This document shows, piece after piece, positions 22,666-34,836 of a DNA stretch of 64,000 bases. The DNA lies in the NCBI RefSeq assembly GCF_024679245.1, contig NC_090188.1, positions 40,045,992-40,109,991 on the forward strand. The letters run 5' to 3'. A model generated the notes under the pieces. The model was given only the letters and a program-made list of their open reading frames with translations. It was not told the origin of the DNA and did not search any database. How positions within the stretch are numbered: the first letter of the stretch is position 1; each line of letters opens with the position of its first letter. This DNA is from Pseudorasbora parva (Eukaryota; Chordata; Actinopteri; Cypriniformes; Gobionidae). Position numbers and translations under genes: made by a program.

Positions 22666-23035
22666 TCATTTTCAACATTTAGCAGAAATAGATAAAGGCT
22701 TAAAGCAGTTTGGAACTGTTTTTCTTCGCGGAAGTTTTGCTAATAAATCTAATAATATCTACGATAACAACCGGCTGGGTGTATATTATCCCTTACTTAA
22801 CGTTTGTTGTATTACCTCAAATTTTTAATTTCAATGTACTCAACATTTTATGGTAATCAGGTAACTTACTTTTTTAAGTTAAACCAACAATAGTTATTCT
22901 CCAAGTTAATTTATTAATGGTGAAGTTTTATATGAAATGCTTCAGGAAAACTTCATAAAAGCAGATGTGGCATTTAGCCTGACGTGGTTATTATTATTAA
23001 TTTAATAATAATAATGTGGTGGTTATTATTGGGGC

Positions 23036-24128
23036 ATGTTTCAACCGAACCAGGAAAGACCTCGATTGGATAGACCTACAATCAATCAGAGCGACAGAGT
23101 AAGTTATGTATGTTGAGCGACGCATGGTCCTGGATGGCAGCCGATCTCAGCCCCACCCACAACATTTGAGCTCGGGCGGTTCGGTCTGGACTCGATCCAT
23201 AGAGGAGTAATTATAGCTGAACAGAAACTTTTCGGACCAATGAAATCATTAGGGCGGGCTTTAGACGATGATGGAAAGATGATCAACAGTAATGTAATCA
23301 TCACGTCATCAAAGGGGCTTGGATTGTATTTACTTGAATCCTAAACGGAGAGCATGTTTGTATCTGCATCACCCTCATAATTTCTCTCTGAAATGATGAT
23401 CATGTTGGGTAAGTACTCTGTGTATCATTAAATTCTTTTTTTTTACAACACCGGCAAAGATCGTTTATTCCAGCGCGTGTGCAGACAGGGCTGCCAAGTT
23501 TTTACAACAAAACCCGCCAACTACTAGCCCTAAACAATAGCTCCTCGGGGGGTTCTCCAGAAAAAAATGTTGTTCGGGGGGTACAATGTGTGTTATTTTG
23601 GCAAGGCTGCCTACTAAAATTCACATTCCTGGGTCTAAATATCACATAATTTAGGCCGCTTCAACCCGCTGACATGGAAAACAACCCGTGGGGGGAAAAC
23701 GCGGGCTTGGCAACACAGTGGAGTTGAGCTCTGTTGACACTGGCACGTCATCCTCAATAAACCCGTTTCCGGCGCAATTACTCCGATCTTTCAAGTATTC
23801 ATATTCTTGTCTAATCAACGCGCCATCCTAAATGAACCCGTCTCTTGTGTGAAACCCAAAATTTCGAATATTCCTATCTAATATGATTTATGACCTGCAG
23901 GGTTGCCAGAATAATAATCATACACGGTGTGTTAATAGGCCAGAGGAGAACTGAACCAATTTATTCAACTAAATATAAACATTTAATCAATTAATTAGGT
24001 ATATTTTTAATTCTATAAGATATCCAAATCAAACTAGCCACATCAAATTTTGTTGCAGTATTGTCCTGTTTAACACTGTGAAGCTGCTTTGAAACAATCG
24101 TCATTGTAAAAGCACTATATAAATAAAG

Positions 24129-24192
<64 letters not shown>

Positions 24193-24282
24193 CATTTGAC
24201 AACTAACATTATGCGTTGCTCTGTTGCTCTGATTGGTTGTAGATCTATCCAATCGAGGTCTTTTCTAGTTCGGTTGAAACAC
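23036..24282. mobile_element. DNA element bounded by ~64-bp inverted repeats
   Basis: The sequence at 23036-23099 (ATGTTTCAACCGAACCAGG…, 'acctcgattggatagacct') is repeated inverted at 24219-24282 with few mismatches. The 1.2-kb interior has no transposase. Near its right end is a retroposon-like tail ('ctgctttgaaacaatcgtc…ctatataaataaag') with a GATT repeat. It is probably a non-autonomous DNA transposon that received a retroposon. Confidence 0.55.
24129..24192. repeat. (TTGA)n microsatellite, retroposon tail
   Basis: About 16 units of the tetranucleotide directly after 'ctatataaataaag'. This is the usual position of a microsatellite tail of a LINE or SINE. Confidence 0.9.
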
Positions 24283-24689
24283 GTGCATATGCACGAGAAG
24301 AGAGCTGATTCAGGGCTTACAAGCTGCGTGCCGCCACTGATCCCCTCCCCCGGGCGGTGTAGGTGACCACACGCCCCCTGGGTCAGGAGATGTCCACAGA
24401 TGTGGTCCGGAAGGACATTTGGCCTTGCCTGGTTGATGTGGGAAGGCTGAGTGAGCCCGCCTCCTCCACTCGCCCATATCCCAGGCTGGCCTTTTCGGCA
24501 GCACGGTCGAGGACTGCCCCCAACAGTTCTTGGCCGTCCCAGAGGCAGACTGAGGCCATCAAACACATTCCCGGCGGCCCCCTGCTGCACCTAAAGCGCC
24601 GCCGGCACAGTTGCCTCAGCCTCCTTGCCGCCGAGGGTGACCTACTGCCTCCTTGCCTCTGTCAGATAGAGAGCAAGAGTGCGGTTCCA

Positions 24690-25400
24690 CTGAAACTGTT
24701 TCAGAGGCTCCTGGGGCATATGGCATCTGCAGCCGCTGTGAGGCTGCTCAGATTGCTTCATATGAGACCACTTCAGCACTGGCTTCGCGATCGAGTCCCG
24801 AGATGGGCATGGCAGTCTGGCACGCTCCGGGTCCCAGTGACTCAGGCCTGCAGACAGACACTCACCCAGTGGTCGAACCTCAGTTTTCTAAGGTATCCCC
24901 TTAGAACGAGTTTCCAGGCATGTTGTTGTGTCAACAGATGCTTCCACTACGGGTTGGGGTGCCATGCGCAATGGACATGCTGCCGCGGGCTCCTGGACAG
25001 AGAGCCAGCGCCGCCTGCATGTCAATTGCCTCGAGTTGCTGGCAGTACGGTTCGCCCTGCACCGCTTCATAGCATTGCTGAAGGGTCAACACGTACTAGT
25101 CAGGTCGGACAACACGGCTGTTGTAGCGTACATCAACCACCAGGGCGGTCTACGCTCCCACCGCATGAGCTGTCACGGATTCAGCCAATCCCTGGGGAGT
25201 GGAGACTCCATCCCCAGTCGGTCCAGCTGATCTGGGATCAGTTCGGGGACACGCAGGTATATCTGTTTGCCTCCCACGACTCGTCCCATTGCAGCCTGTA
25301 CTATTCCCTGTCCAAGGGCACACTCGGCATGGATGCACTGGCGCACAGCTGGACGCAGGGCCTACACAAGTAGGCCTTCCCCCCAGTGAGCCTTCTTGCA
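24690..25400 (+). pseudogene. DIRS RT-end and RNase H remnant
   Basis: Two overlapping plus frames supply the pieces. KLFQRLLGHMASAAAV and RLLHMRPLQHWL (24690-24790) are the end of a DIRS reverse transcriptase. VSTDASTTGWGA (from about 24928), CLELLAVRFAL and VRSDNTAVVAYINHQGG are the RNase H core. A frame change is needed between the two parts and another near 25190. Confidence 0.8.
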
Positions 25401-25639
25401 CAGGTTCTGTGCAAGGTCAGGGAGGACAAGGAGCAGGTCATGTTGTTCGCCCCGTTTTGGCACGGCCGGACCTGTTTCCCAGAACTAGTACTCCTTGTGA
25501 CAGCCTCTCCCAGGCCGATTCCTCTAAGACAGGATCTCCTCTCTCAGAGATGGGGCACCCTGTGGCACCCGCTTCCCGATCTCTGGAACCTCCACGTGTG
25601 GCTCCTGGGTGGGACGCGTCAGGTTTGAGTACCCTACCA

Positions 25640-26250
25640 CCTCCGGTGGGGCTACCATCACTTCCGCTAGGGCCGAGTCCACGAGACAGGCCTATGCGTT
25701 GAAGTGGAACCTCTTTGTCAGTTGGTGCTCTTCTCGCCAAGAAGACCCCTGGAAATGCCCGATCAGGTCAGTGCTGTCATTTCTCCAAGAAGGGTTGGAT
25801 CGAAGGCTGTCTCCTTCCACCCTGAAGGTTAATGTTGCTAGTATTGCTGCCTACCATGACCTCTTGGACAGTAAACCAGTAAGTAAGCACAACCTGGTCA
25901 TCAGGTTCCTGAGGGGTGTGAGGAGACTACATCCTCCTCGTGCTCCTCTCGTACCCTCTTGGGACCTCTCAGTAGTTCTAAGTGCACTGCAGAGGGCCCC
26001 ATTTGAGCCGTTGCCGTCAGTAGATATTAAGTTCTTGTCTATGAAGACAGCGCTCCTGACCGCACTGGCCTCCATCAAGAGGGTAGGGGACCTGCAGGCA
26101 TTTCTGGTTGGCGAAGCGTGCCTGGAATTCAAGCGTGCCTGGATATGTAACCAAGGTTCCCAGCACTCCGTTCAGAGACCAGGTGGTGAACCTGCAGGCA
26201 CCCTCTGGCGACCCCCACATGTGTATTTCCATCATAAGCCTCCCTGAGCG
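25640..26250 (+). pseudogene. DIRS tyrosine recombinase, C-terminal catalytic half deleted
   Basis: The frame 25609-26247 has the N-terminal arm-like region (AESTRQAYALKWNLFVSWC, VLSFLQEGLDRRLSPSTLK) and the start of the catalytic domain with the first conserved Arg (ASIKRVGDLQAF). It then runs into unrelated codons after 'CLEF' at about 26130. The H-x-x-R box and the nucleophilic Tyr are absent. The short 'TKVPSTPFRDQVV' motif persists in another frame. Confidence 0.8.
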
Positions 26251-26996
26251 GATGTCTTCCCTTGGCAAGCTTGCCACCCCCTGGGGTTAAAAATCCACCT
26301 GCGGCTGGTATCCCAGTGATATCCGTATGCAGCCCTTAGCGGGTCATATGTGTATTCTTAAGTCCTCCCCACGGGTAGGCACTATGGCGCATATCTCCAC
26401 CTGGAATATGCCTCCCAGTGTACCTTGGTATTCCTGTGTTAAGTGGAGGCCTTCGACCGTACTAGTCTTACATCAGGGCACTCGCGCTTGCACAGGGCAC
26501 TGGAAGACAGCCAAGTGGCGAGATTACATTGGGACCCCCATTCGTCAGTCACTGGCGTTACTCGGAGTGACTGAATGAAAGGGAATGTCTCGGTTACGTA
26601 TGGAACCCTCGTTCCCTGAGGAGGAAACAGAGACGTAATGTCCCTCAGCCACATCCGCTGTACCACTGGAATGGCCGAGAGTTCAGTCTTGGCTCCTCAG
26701 CAGGTAAACATAATGCGATCATGCCAGCTACTTCCTTAGATACCCATGTGGGTAGTCAAAGTTACGCATGCAAATCTCGCATGCCCATGGCATTGGCACT
26801 GCCATTGGGCATTTTCTAAGATCTCGAAGATGATTGGCTTCCAGGCAAACGAGGGTTACATACGTAACCGAGACGTTTTTGTTAATATTATGAATTATTT
26901 TTTTGAGTGTATATATTCAGTTTTTTTATTGTTATCTTTTATTACTACCGTTTAGGTTTAATTTATTTTATTTTTGGATTTAGCTTTTGTTCTGTT

Positions 26997-27420
26997 TTAA
27001 AGGGGGGGGTGACACACTCACTTTCAGTCAGTGTCATGTCAATCTTGAGTACCTATAGAGTAGCATTGCATCCTGCATATCTCCGAAAAGTCTTTATTTT
27101 CTTTATAATCATATAAGAAAGATGCGCTGTTCCGAGTCTTTCCGAAAAAAGCCGAGCGGGTGGTGGCGTATCGTGTGAGCGGAGCTAAATAATGACGAGT
27201 GCGCGCCGCTGTTATTGTGTTGAGTGCGTCGTAAAGCTGTGTCATCCCTAACAGCGGGAAAAAACTTTATTCAAAATTAAAAAAAATTGGCTTTTAATCA
27301 GATATAGCCATACATCTATAATCCGGAATCAGACCCAGAGGCTGCAGTTGAACAGGAGCAGCAGCAAAAACGACTAGAGCAGGACGTCTCTATGTGGTAC
27401 AAGTTATACACTAACTATAT
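26997..27420. mobile_element. TTAA-starting dispersed DNA element
   Basis: Starts TTAAAGGGGGGGGTGACACAC and contains a GC-richer body ('ccgagtctttccgaaaaaag') that I recognise as a dispersed cyprinid-type sequence. The right terminus is not clear; a TG tract begins at 27521. Confidence 0.4.
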
Positions 27421-27518
27421 AATATGCTTAGCGACTTGTGTTATTTACATATTTATACTTGAATTATATCGTTGTATTTTTTTTCTTTGAAGGTGTACAT
27501 GTGGGAAGTGCAGTTGTG

Positions 27519-27662
<144 letters not shown>

Positions 27663-27845
27663 GGGGACAGAGGGGCCGGCCGGGGCCTCATCACTCTCTC
27701 CACACTTCTGCTGTCACTCTCTGTGTGATGGAGCGGGACTCAGAGTCTCACCCAAAGCTTCCTCCAGCTCATGCTGACTGGGGGAGGAGGACTTACTTCT
27801 CTAGTGCACTATACTACAATCATACATGATATTTATGTTTTGTTT

Positions 27846-28090
27846 GATATCAAAGTAAGTGAGATTATTGCAATGTTCTCCCCAACTCAAATCCCTTCAC
27901 AAAAATCATTTACATTTTTACTAATAATATCTTTCTTAAAGTCTATGAAATTCATTGACCATCCGAATGCCTCCACATCAGGAGATTTCTTTAATCAACT
28001 GGAACTCCTATTATAATGTTAAAGCAAATGACTATCTCAGTTGGTTCTGCTAAAGGAAAACTTTAGAGGAAACACATTTGAGATTACAGG
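27846..28090. repeat. Ancient repeat, partner of 21284-21570
   Basis: Same ordered blocks as at 21.3 kb, in the same orientation, with small gaps. Confidence 0.5.
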
Positions 28091-28223
28091 TGCCGTTCCT
28101 CGTGAGATAAACTCCATGTGTTCTCCATTTACTCTGATGTCGCTATAAGGGGAACAACTGTGATATCGAAGGGATGATTTGTGATTCCTTTTTCAGCATG
28201 TAAATCACCCCACAAATCAACTT

Positions 28224-28637
28224 ACACTCTTAGAAGAAAAGGTTCTATCGGCGCTACGTATTTGGAACCCTTAAAAGTTTATAGAAGTATAGTCGAGTAT
28301 ACTCCAAAGACCCTTTTATGGTAAAAAGGTTCTATAATGAGCAGAAAGAACCCTTTTGGCGCTTAAAAAGGGTTCTATAGAACACTGCAGAAAAAAATGC
28401 CTTTCTTATCTTAGCAAAAACTCTCTTAATTTTAACTTCTTTTTTCCCAAAATAAGGCAATAACTTTTGCTTGTAAATACTTCTTGTTTTAAGAATGTTT
28501 AGATGTTTGGACTAGAAACAAGACAAAAATACTAAGTAAGAAAAGCATTTTTTGCAGTGAACCTTTTAGGGGTTCCAACTACGTAGCGCCAATAGAACCT
28601 TTTATGGTTCTATATAGAACCTTTTCGCCTAAGAGTT
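28224..28637. mobile_element. Miniature inverted-repeat element ('aaaggttctat' type)
   Basis: Left end ACACTCTTAGAAGAAAAGGTTC and right end GAACCTTTTCGCCTAAGAGT are inverted repeats. Internal inverted 'ggttctat' and 'atagaacc' motifs recur. A second element is nested at 28383-28559. Confidence 0.75.
28383..28559. mobile_element. Nested miniature element ('cactgcaaaaaatgc' type)
   Basis: Left CACTGCAGAAAAAAATGC and right GCATTTTTTGCAGTG form terminal inverted repeats. It contains 'ttgtttctagtccaaacatc' in inverted sense. It lies inside the element at 28224-28637, so it inserted later. Confidence 0.75.
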
Positions 28638-29659
28638 ATAATTAATGTGATTCAAATAACATCATTTTTGAGTTTCTATTTATTAAATATCAGTCTCGTT
28701 TATTGTAAATCTCATTTATTAACTCAAATATTTTATTTCAATGGGGTGTCAAAAATCTCACATATGCATCTGAGTAAATGTCTACAGAAGTGCATGTGCT
28801 TTGTAATATAATTAAGAGAGTGATGGCAGTGTAATTATACCAAACATCCAATTTTTTCTTGTGAATGCTCAGGACATTCCATTTCATCATATAAGAAACA
28901 CTATGGGAAATGTTACATACTCTGAACGTTTTAAATAATATTTCAAAAATGTTAGAAGAACATCCAACTAAAAGTAAAAAAATAAATAAAAAATGAATAA
29001 AAAATACCTCATGGAGTTTTCATGGCATGTATTTTGCTAACTTTATTTGCTTTGGTACTATTTTCACAAGTAAGGTGTGCATTTTCAAAATGCTCAGTAG
29101 CCTACATAAAAATCCAAACTGATCCCACTTGTAACAGCTTGTCATTCTGTCACAACCAGATCTCATGCTTTCATTCACTCGCACATGTGTTCTGCCCACA
29201 TTATCATTGTTTCAAACACACGATTATTGTAATATGTAATAAGAACATATGGTTTAATAACCAAAACACAACTGTATGATCTTCTTTCAGTTTATACTTC
29301 TAACAATTAGTTCATCCAACAGCAAACAATGCAAGATATTGGTTTCAAATGGGCCTTAGAAGTGTTGAAATTAATATGCTAGTACTATAAAAGACAGATT
29401 ACACAGTTTTCACATTAGGTAATACACTTTAAAAATATATTTAATACATTACCCAATATTTACATAATCTATCATTTCCAAAATATCCATCCTATGTGTA
29501 ATCAAGTGAAGGATCAATGAAGACATCCTTTACAATAATTTGGGCAAATTAGTTTTAATTTTTCAGATATAGTTGTAACATATGTAATATCTATAATTAA
29601 ATGTAACTAAATGAGAAGAAAACATTAAACATTTAGTGCACACATTACATTAATTTGAA

Positions 29660-30926
29660 TCAAGCATTTTGCCATAGATTCTCATCCACATCACAATGAA
29701 TGTTATCATTGTTTATGCACCTTGGAAAAAACCTTTTGGCGTGGCGAATCCATGCTTGACATTGGTCTACACTGATCTCATCACTTGCATCATCTATGGC
29801 CTGAAGAAGGGTAGCACGCTCAAGGGGTTGGCGATCATAGACCTTCCACCTCCATGCTGAAAACAATTCCTCAATTGGGTTGAGGAAAGGACAGTATGGA
29901 GGCAGGTAGAGGGTCATGAATCGGGGATGGGCCTGAAACCATGCTTGAACCACCTCTGCGTGGTGGAACCTGACAGTGTCCCACACAATTACATAGCTGA
30001 CCCCTTCACCTTGACAGGTTAGCTCAATTTCATTGAAAAACTCAATAAGATGTGCAGCATTATTGGAGCCGAGTAATGGCCTACATCCTACAACACACCA
30101 TCTTCAGAGATAGCTGCGCACATGGAGATGGTTCCTCCATGATGTCCAGGCACTTGGACAGCTGGCCGATGATGTCCAGTCCATGGCGACGAGTTTTGGC
30201 CAGGTTAAAGCCTGCTTCATCAACAAAAATGTACTTGTGATGGTTCACATCAGCATCAAGCATCATAACCCTCTAAAATATATTTTGGTTATTTCTTTTT
30301 ACAGTGTTGTTCCAATATACATATGACGTAAGAGATGCATCAAATACAACAGTAAAACAATATATAGTGCTGTACCTTGACATACTCAGCCCTTAGTTAT
30401 TTCACCCGGTCGTTATTTCTCTCAAAAGGCACCAGGTAAATTTGTTTTATTGATACCTGGTGCCTCTTTAAAAGGCGGCCTAATGTTGGTAGGCGGATGG
30501 ATGGCACATTGGCAAAGGTGTCATTGTTCTCCTCAATTGCCTGCTTTATTTCTGACAGCCCTATATCATTCCTGGCCTGCACCATTTCCATCACTGCCCA
30601 CTCTTGCTGGTCAGTCAGCACACGGCCACGGGTATGGGGTTTTCTGTCAATTCTAAGCATAAAACAGACTATCCTGTTACAGATCATACTCTACGAATAC
30701 TGTAAAATGTCTGATGAATTTACATGCATTGCAATTTATTGTAAATGTAATAGTTTTCATCCTCCATATTTACCGGTTTTCTTGGCGAAAAGTTCAGATG
30801 ATAGATTTGACAGCTTGATCTTTATAGATTTGGATCAACTAATCTGGCAGCCTCTGCCGTAGTAAGGCCTCAGTTAACAACATGACCAACAATGATGGCC
30901 CGGACTTCATTAGAGACAACAGTTCT
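29660..30926 (-). pseudogene. Relic IS630-like DDE transposase with two introns
   Basis: Minus-strand pieces in order. From 30926, RTVVSNEVRA opens an N-terminal helix-turn-helix that contains two stop codons. An intron 30653-30773 has GT-AG ends. Exon 30376-30652 is open (RGRVLTDQQEWAVMEMV, LLKRHQVSIKQIYLVPFERN) except for one stop after DRVK. A second GT-AG intron is 30273-30375. The last exon 29660-30272 carries the first catalytic Asp (YIFVDEAGFN), then two lesions, then VWDTVRFHH (second Asp) and LPPYCPFLNPIEELFSAWRW (Glu, 35 residues after the Asp) and ends NIHCDVDENLWQNA. The catalytic residues survive but several stops and shifts disable it. The upstream RG-coding repeat is in frame with RTVVS. 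Confidence 0.8.
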
Positions 30927-30969
30927 GCCTCCCTCTCTCTGATAACCAACCCTTTGACGGGCCCCAGGC

Positions 30970-33107
30970 CGACCTGTTTGACCTCTCTGACCTCTCTTTT
31001 GGGGCCCATGCCCACCTCTCTGAGCTCTCTGTTGGGGCACATGCCCACCGCTCTGACCTCTCTGAACTCTCTAACCTCTCTTTTGGGGCCCATGCCCACC
31101 TCTCTGACCTCTCTGTTGGAGCTCATGCCCACCTCTCTGACCTCTCTTTTGGGGCCCATGCCCACCTCTCTGAGCTCTCTGTTGGAGCCCATGCCCACCT
31201 CTCTGACCTCTCTGACCTCTCTTTTGGGGCCCATGCCCACCTCTCTGACCTCTCTGTTGGAGCTCATGCCCACCTCTCTGACCTCTCTTTTGGGGCCCAT
31301 GCCCACCTCTCTGAGCTCTCTGTTGGAGCCCATGCCCACCTCTCTGACCTCTCTGACCTCTCTTTTGGGGCCCATGCCCACCTCTCTGAGCTCTCTGTTG
31401 GGGCCCATGCCCACCTCTCTGACCTCTCTGTCGGGGCCCATGCCCAGCTCTCTGACCTATCTGTTGGAGCTCATGCCCACCTCTCTGACCTCTCTTTTGG
31501 GGCCCATGCCCACCTCTCTGAGCTCTCTCTTGGAGCCCATGCCCACCTCTCTGACCTCTCTGACCTCTCTTTTGGGGCCCATGCCCACCTCTCTGAGCTC
31601 TCTGTTGGGGCCCATGCCCACCTCTCTGACCTCTCTGTCGGGGCCCATGCCCACCTCTCTGACCTCTCTGTCGGGGCCCATGCCCACCTCTCTGACCTCT
31701 CTGACATCTCTGACCTCTCTGTCGGGGTCCATACCCACCTCTCTGAGCTCTCTGTTGGAGCCCATGTCCACCTCTCTGACCTCTCTGACCTCTCTTTTGG
31801 GGCCCATGCCCACCTCTCTGACCTCTCTGTGGGGGCCCATGCCCACCTCTCTGACCTTTCTTTTGGGGCCCATGCCCACCTCTCTGGCCTCTCTGGCCTC
31901 TCTGACCTCTCTGTCGGGGCCCATGCCCACCTCTCTGACCTCTCTGACCTCTCTGTCGGGGCCCATGCCCACCTCTCTGAGCTCTCTGTTGGAGCCCATG
32001 CCCACCTCTCTGACCTCTCTGTCGGGGCCCATGCCCACCTCTCTAACCTCTCTGACCTCTCTGTCGGGGCCCATGCCCACCTCTCTGAGCTCTCTGTTGT
32101 AGCCCATGCCCACCGCTCTGACCTCTCTGACCTCTCTTTTGGGGCCCATGCCCTCCTCTCTGAGCTCTCTGTTGGGGCCCATGCCCACCTCTCTGACCTC
32201 TCTGTCGGGGTCCATGCCCAGCTCTCTGACCTCTCTGACCTCTCTGTCGGGTCCATGCCCACCTCTCTGACCTCTCTGACCTCTCTGTCGGAGCCCATGC
32301 CCACCTCTCTGAGCTCTCTGTTGGAGCCCATGCCCACCTCTCTGACCTCTCTGACCTCTCTTTTGGGGCCCATGCCCACCTCTCTGACCTCTCTGTGGGG
32401 GCCCATGCCCACCTCTCTGACCTCTCTGACCTTTCTTTTGGGGCCCATGCCCAACTCTCTGACCTCTCTGTTGGGGCCCATGCCCACCTCTCTGACCTCT
32501 CTGACCTCTTTTTTGGAGCCCATGCCCACCTCTCTGAGCTCTCTGTTGGAGCCCATGCCCACCTCTCTGACCTCTCTGTCGGGGCCCATGCCCACCTCTT
32601 TGACCTCTCTGTCGGGGCCCATGCCCACCTCTCTGAGCTCTCTGTTGGAGCCCATGCCCACCTCTCTGACCTCTCTGTCGGGGCCCATGCCCACCTCTCT
32701 GACCTCTCTGTCGGGGCCCATGCCCACCTCTCTGACCTCTCTGACCTCTCTGTCGGAGCCCATGCCCACCTCTCTGACCTCTCTGACCTCTCTGTCGGAG
32801 CCCATGCCCACCTCTCTGACCTCTCTGACCTCTCTGTCGGGGCCCATGCCCACCTCTCTGACCTCTCTGTCGGGGCCCATGCCCACCTCTCTGACCTCTC
32901 TGACCTCTCTGTCGGGGCCCATGCCCACCTCTCTGACCTCTCTGTAGGGGCCCATGCCCACCTCTCTGACCTCTCTGACCTCTCTGTCGGGGCCCATGCC
33001 CACCTCTCTGACTTCTCTGACCTCTCTGTCGGGGCCCATGCCCACCTCTCTGACTTCTCTGACCTCTCTGTCGGGGCCCATGCCCACCTCTCTGACCTCT
33101 CTTTTGG
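30970..33107. repeat. 2.1-kb minisatellite of 33/42-bp units, expanded transposase N-terminus
   Basis: Roughly 55-60 tandem units. The basic 33-bp unit on the plus strand is 'gacctctctgtcggggccca' plus 'tgcccacctctct'; longer units add one or more 9-bp 'gacctctct' modules. Variants change 'gtcgggg' to 'cttttgggg', 'gttggag' and similar. All common unit lengths are multiples of three, so long open frames appear on both strands (up to 552 codons), but these are artefacts of the repeat. On the minus strand, the frame that leads into RTVVSNE encodes RGGHGPRQRGQ-type repeats, i.e. an Arg/Gly-rich tail. A one-base loss near 32250 and a stop at 32043 interrupt that frame. Confidence 0.92.
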
Positions 33108-33746
33108 GGTTACCACTATGTGAAATCAATTAGCAATAACAAGTATTCATCATGTGTGGTTACACATAATTTATACGTTTGTACAAACAAGCATTTTTAT
33201 TTCTGTAGTTCTCAAAATCCATATACTGTATATTGCTGACAAACCAATTTAAAATCTATAGGTTTACCGAACGGTTAATTGATTAACCATTACAATCAGT
33301 TGTATTAAATAATAGACAAATGTATTAAACTGAACGAGAAGAGATGCAAATCAAAAGTTTGATAGTATGATCTTTATGAAATGCAGTTACTGTGAATGAA
33401 ACATTTATGTAGATGAAACTCTTATTTTGTGTAGTGAAAAGGATACGTTGTGGTTTTGTGTAGTGTACAAACACAATTGAAAATATGCTGCAATGTTTGA
33501 AAAAAACTTTTGGTGATCTGTTGTGATAGTACTATGAGTTGTGAAAATAGTAGCAAAGCGAAAAAAATAAAAAAAAATGTAACAGTACTGGAAGAAGGTT
33601 TGTTCATAACCTTGCCAAAGTTCTGAGAGCTGCTATTATATTTACTACTGCAATTTTAAGACACATTTAAATAAGATTACACATGACTATTTTGTGTGAA
33701 TTTTGTGTTAATATAATAATAACTTTATAGCAATTACAACCTCAAA

Positions 33747-33992
33747 CCCTTACGAAAGGAAAATATATTTACCAATATATTTTCTTGAAATATATTTTAA
33801 TATATGGAGTAATATATTGATGGTATTATAAAATATATTATATATTCATGCAATATATTGCAAAATATACAAATGATTGCCGCTTTCAATATATTGCAAT
33901 ATATTGGAAAATATAAATATTAAATCCCATATATGTGAATATATTGCATGATATTTTCAAATATATTGCAATATATTTTTGTTTCGTAAGGG
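33747..33992. mobile_element. AT-rich palindromic miniature element
   Basis: Ends CCCTTACGAAAGGAAAATAT and ATATTTTTGTTTCGTAAGGG are inverted repeats. The interior consists of repeated 'aatatattgcaatatatt' palindromes. 246 bp, non-coding. Confidence 0.75.
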
Positions 33993-34066
33993 AAGGGGCT
34001 GTATGTAACAATGTTTATGTATTAATCTCTTCTTATATTGCCAGTGTGTGAACAGCTTGTAACGGA

Positions 34067-34826
34067 TTTCAAAGGTGTCATGAACTGGCCTTTTTTTATA
34101 CTGTTGTCTAAGGTCAACTAATGACGTTCATGTGTTTTTTACATTCAAAAACATCATAACTAATAAGTAATAGGCTATTTTCTACACTGGTTTTGAGGCT
34201 CTCTCCTCTCCTGAACTGATTTTGATGGGCGTGTCACTGGAGACTTGGAAGTAAACGCCCACGGCTAGGATTGGATAAGATTTGCATATTTAATGAGCTT
34301 CAGCTCCGCTGTCAGTTCAGTTCACATGAGAGAGAGATTATTAAAGCAGTAACTGCATTGATTCTCTCGATCACAGGGCTCGTAAACGTCTTTATCAAAC
34401 AAACACAATAATTTATTTCTCATCCACCTGCGATTGATTGGAATATTATTTCTATATTACATGGCCCCCACGATCGGTTGATATAAGCGCGAACACACAC
34501 ACACACACACACACACATGCGTGCCCTGATCAAGAAAGAATTTCTGCCATACGTTTTGGTAGCCCATCTAGAAAACACACAGAATAATCAATTACACGAT
34601 TATTATCGCGTATCGACGGGGCTTATTATTCTGTAGAGGCATGTGTTTCGTCAGTCGATGACGTCAGGATGAATCGTTTTCTGGGCCTGGTGTCTATAAA
34701 AGCTTTTCTTTGACTAAAAAGGAATTTTTCAGCTCTGAAACTTACAGGATATTCTTATATTACCATGACCTTTTATATATCAAAAGCTCAAGGGAAAAAA
34801 GAATTCCCAATTCATCACCCCTTTAA
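34067..34826. mobile_element. TTAA-type non-autonomous DNA element
   Basis: Left end 'caaaggtgtcatgaactgg' and right end 'attcatcacccctttaa' are inverted repeats. A TTAA lies at 34823-34826; the left TTAA is degraded. The right 60 bp match the right end of the next element. A short AC repeat lies at 34495-34517. Confidence 0.6.
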
Positions 34827-34836
34827 AGTGTTTGAC

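Larger units (their letters stand above)
24290..26875 (+). mobile_element. Deleted DIRS-type retroelement (copy 2)
   Basis: Plus-strand order: gag remnant (about 24350-24600, including RQTEAIKHI), end of reverse transcriptase, RNase H, tyrosine-recombinase N-terminal half, 3' region, and the terminal inverted repeat 'ggttacgtatggaaccctcg' (26591) mirrored by 'cgagggttacatacgtaacc' (26850-26869). Most of reverse transcriptase is missing, since gag is followed almost directly by the RT-RNase H junction. The recombinase also lacks its catalytic C-terminus. Not autonomous. Confidence 0.8.
29040..33565 (-). mobile_element. IS630/Tc1/mariner-superfamily element with expanded N-terminal repeat
   Basis: Inverted ends: left TTTGCTTTGGTACTATTTTC (29046) and right GAAAATAGTAGCAAAG (33543-33558). 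It encloses a minus-strand relic transposase (29660-30926) preceded by a 2.1-kb in-gene minisatellite (30970-33107). The terminal ~0.3 kb on each side reappears at 40828-41060 (right end) and at 44170-44470 and 45150-45425 (both ends). That supports these limits and makes it a multi-copy family. Confidence 0.75.

Noticed and set aside
30970..33107. A CRISPR-like array
   Set aside because: Units are tandem with no unique spacers, and the genome is a vertebrate's. It is a minisatellite.
30882..33129. Long open frames of 200-552 codons on both strands over the minisatellite
   Set aside because: They exist because the repeat unit lacks stops and its length is a multiple of three. Only the RG-coding minus frame connects to a recognisable domain.
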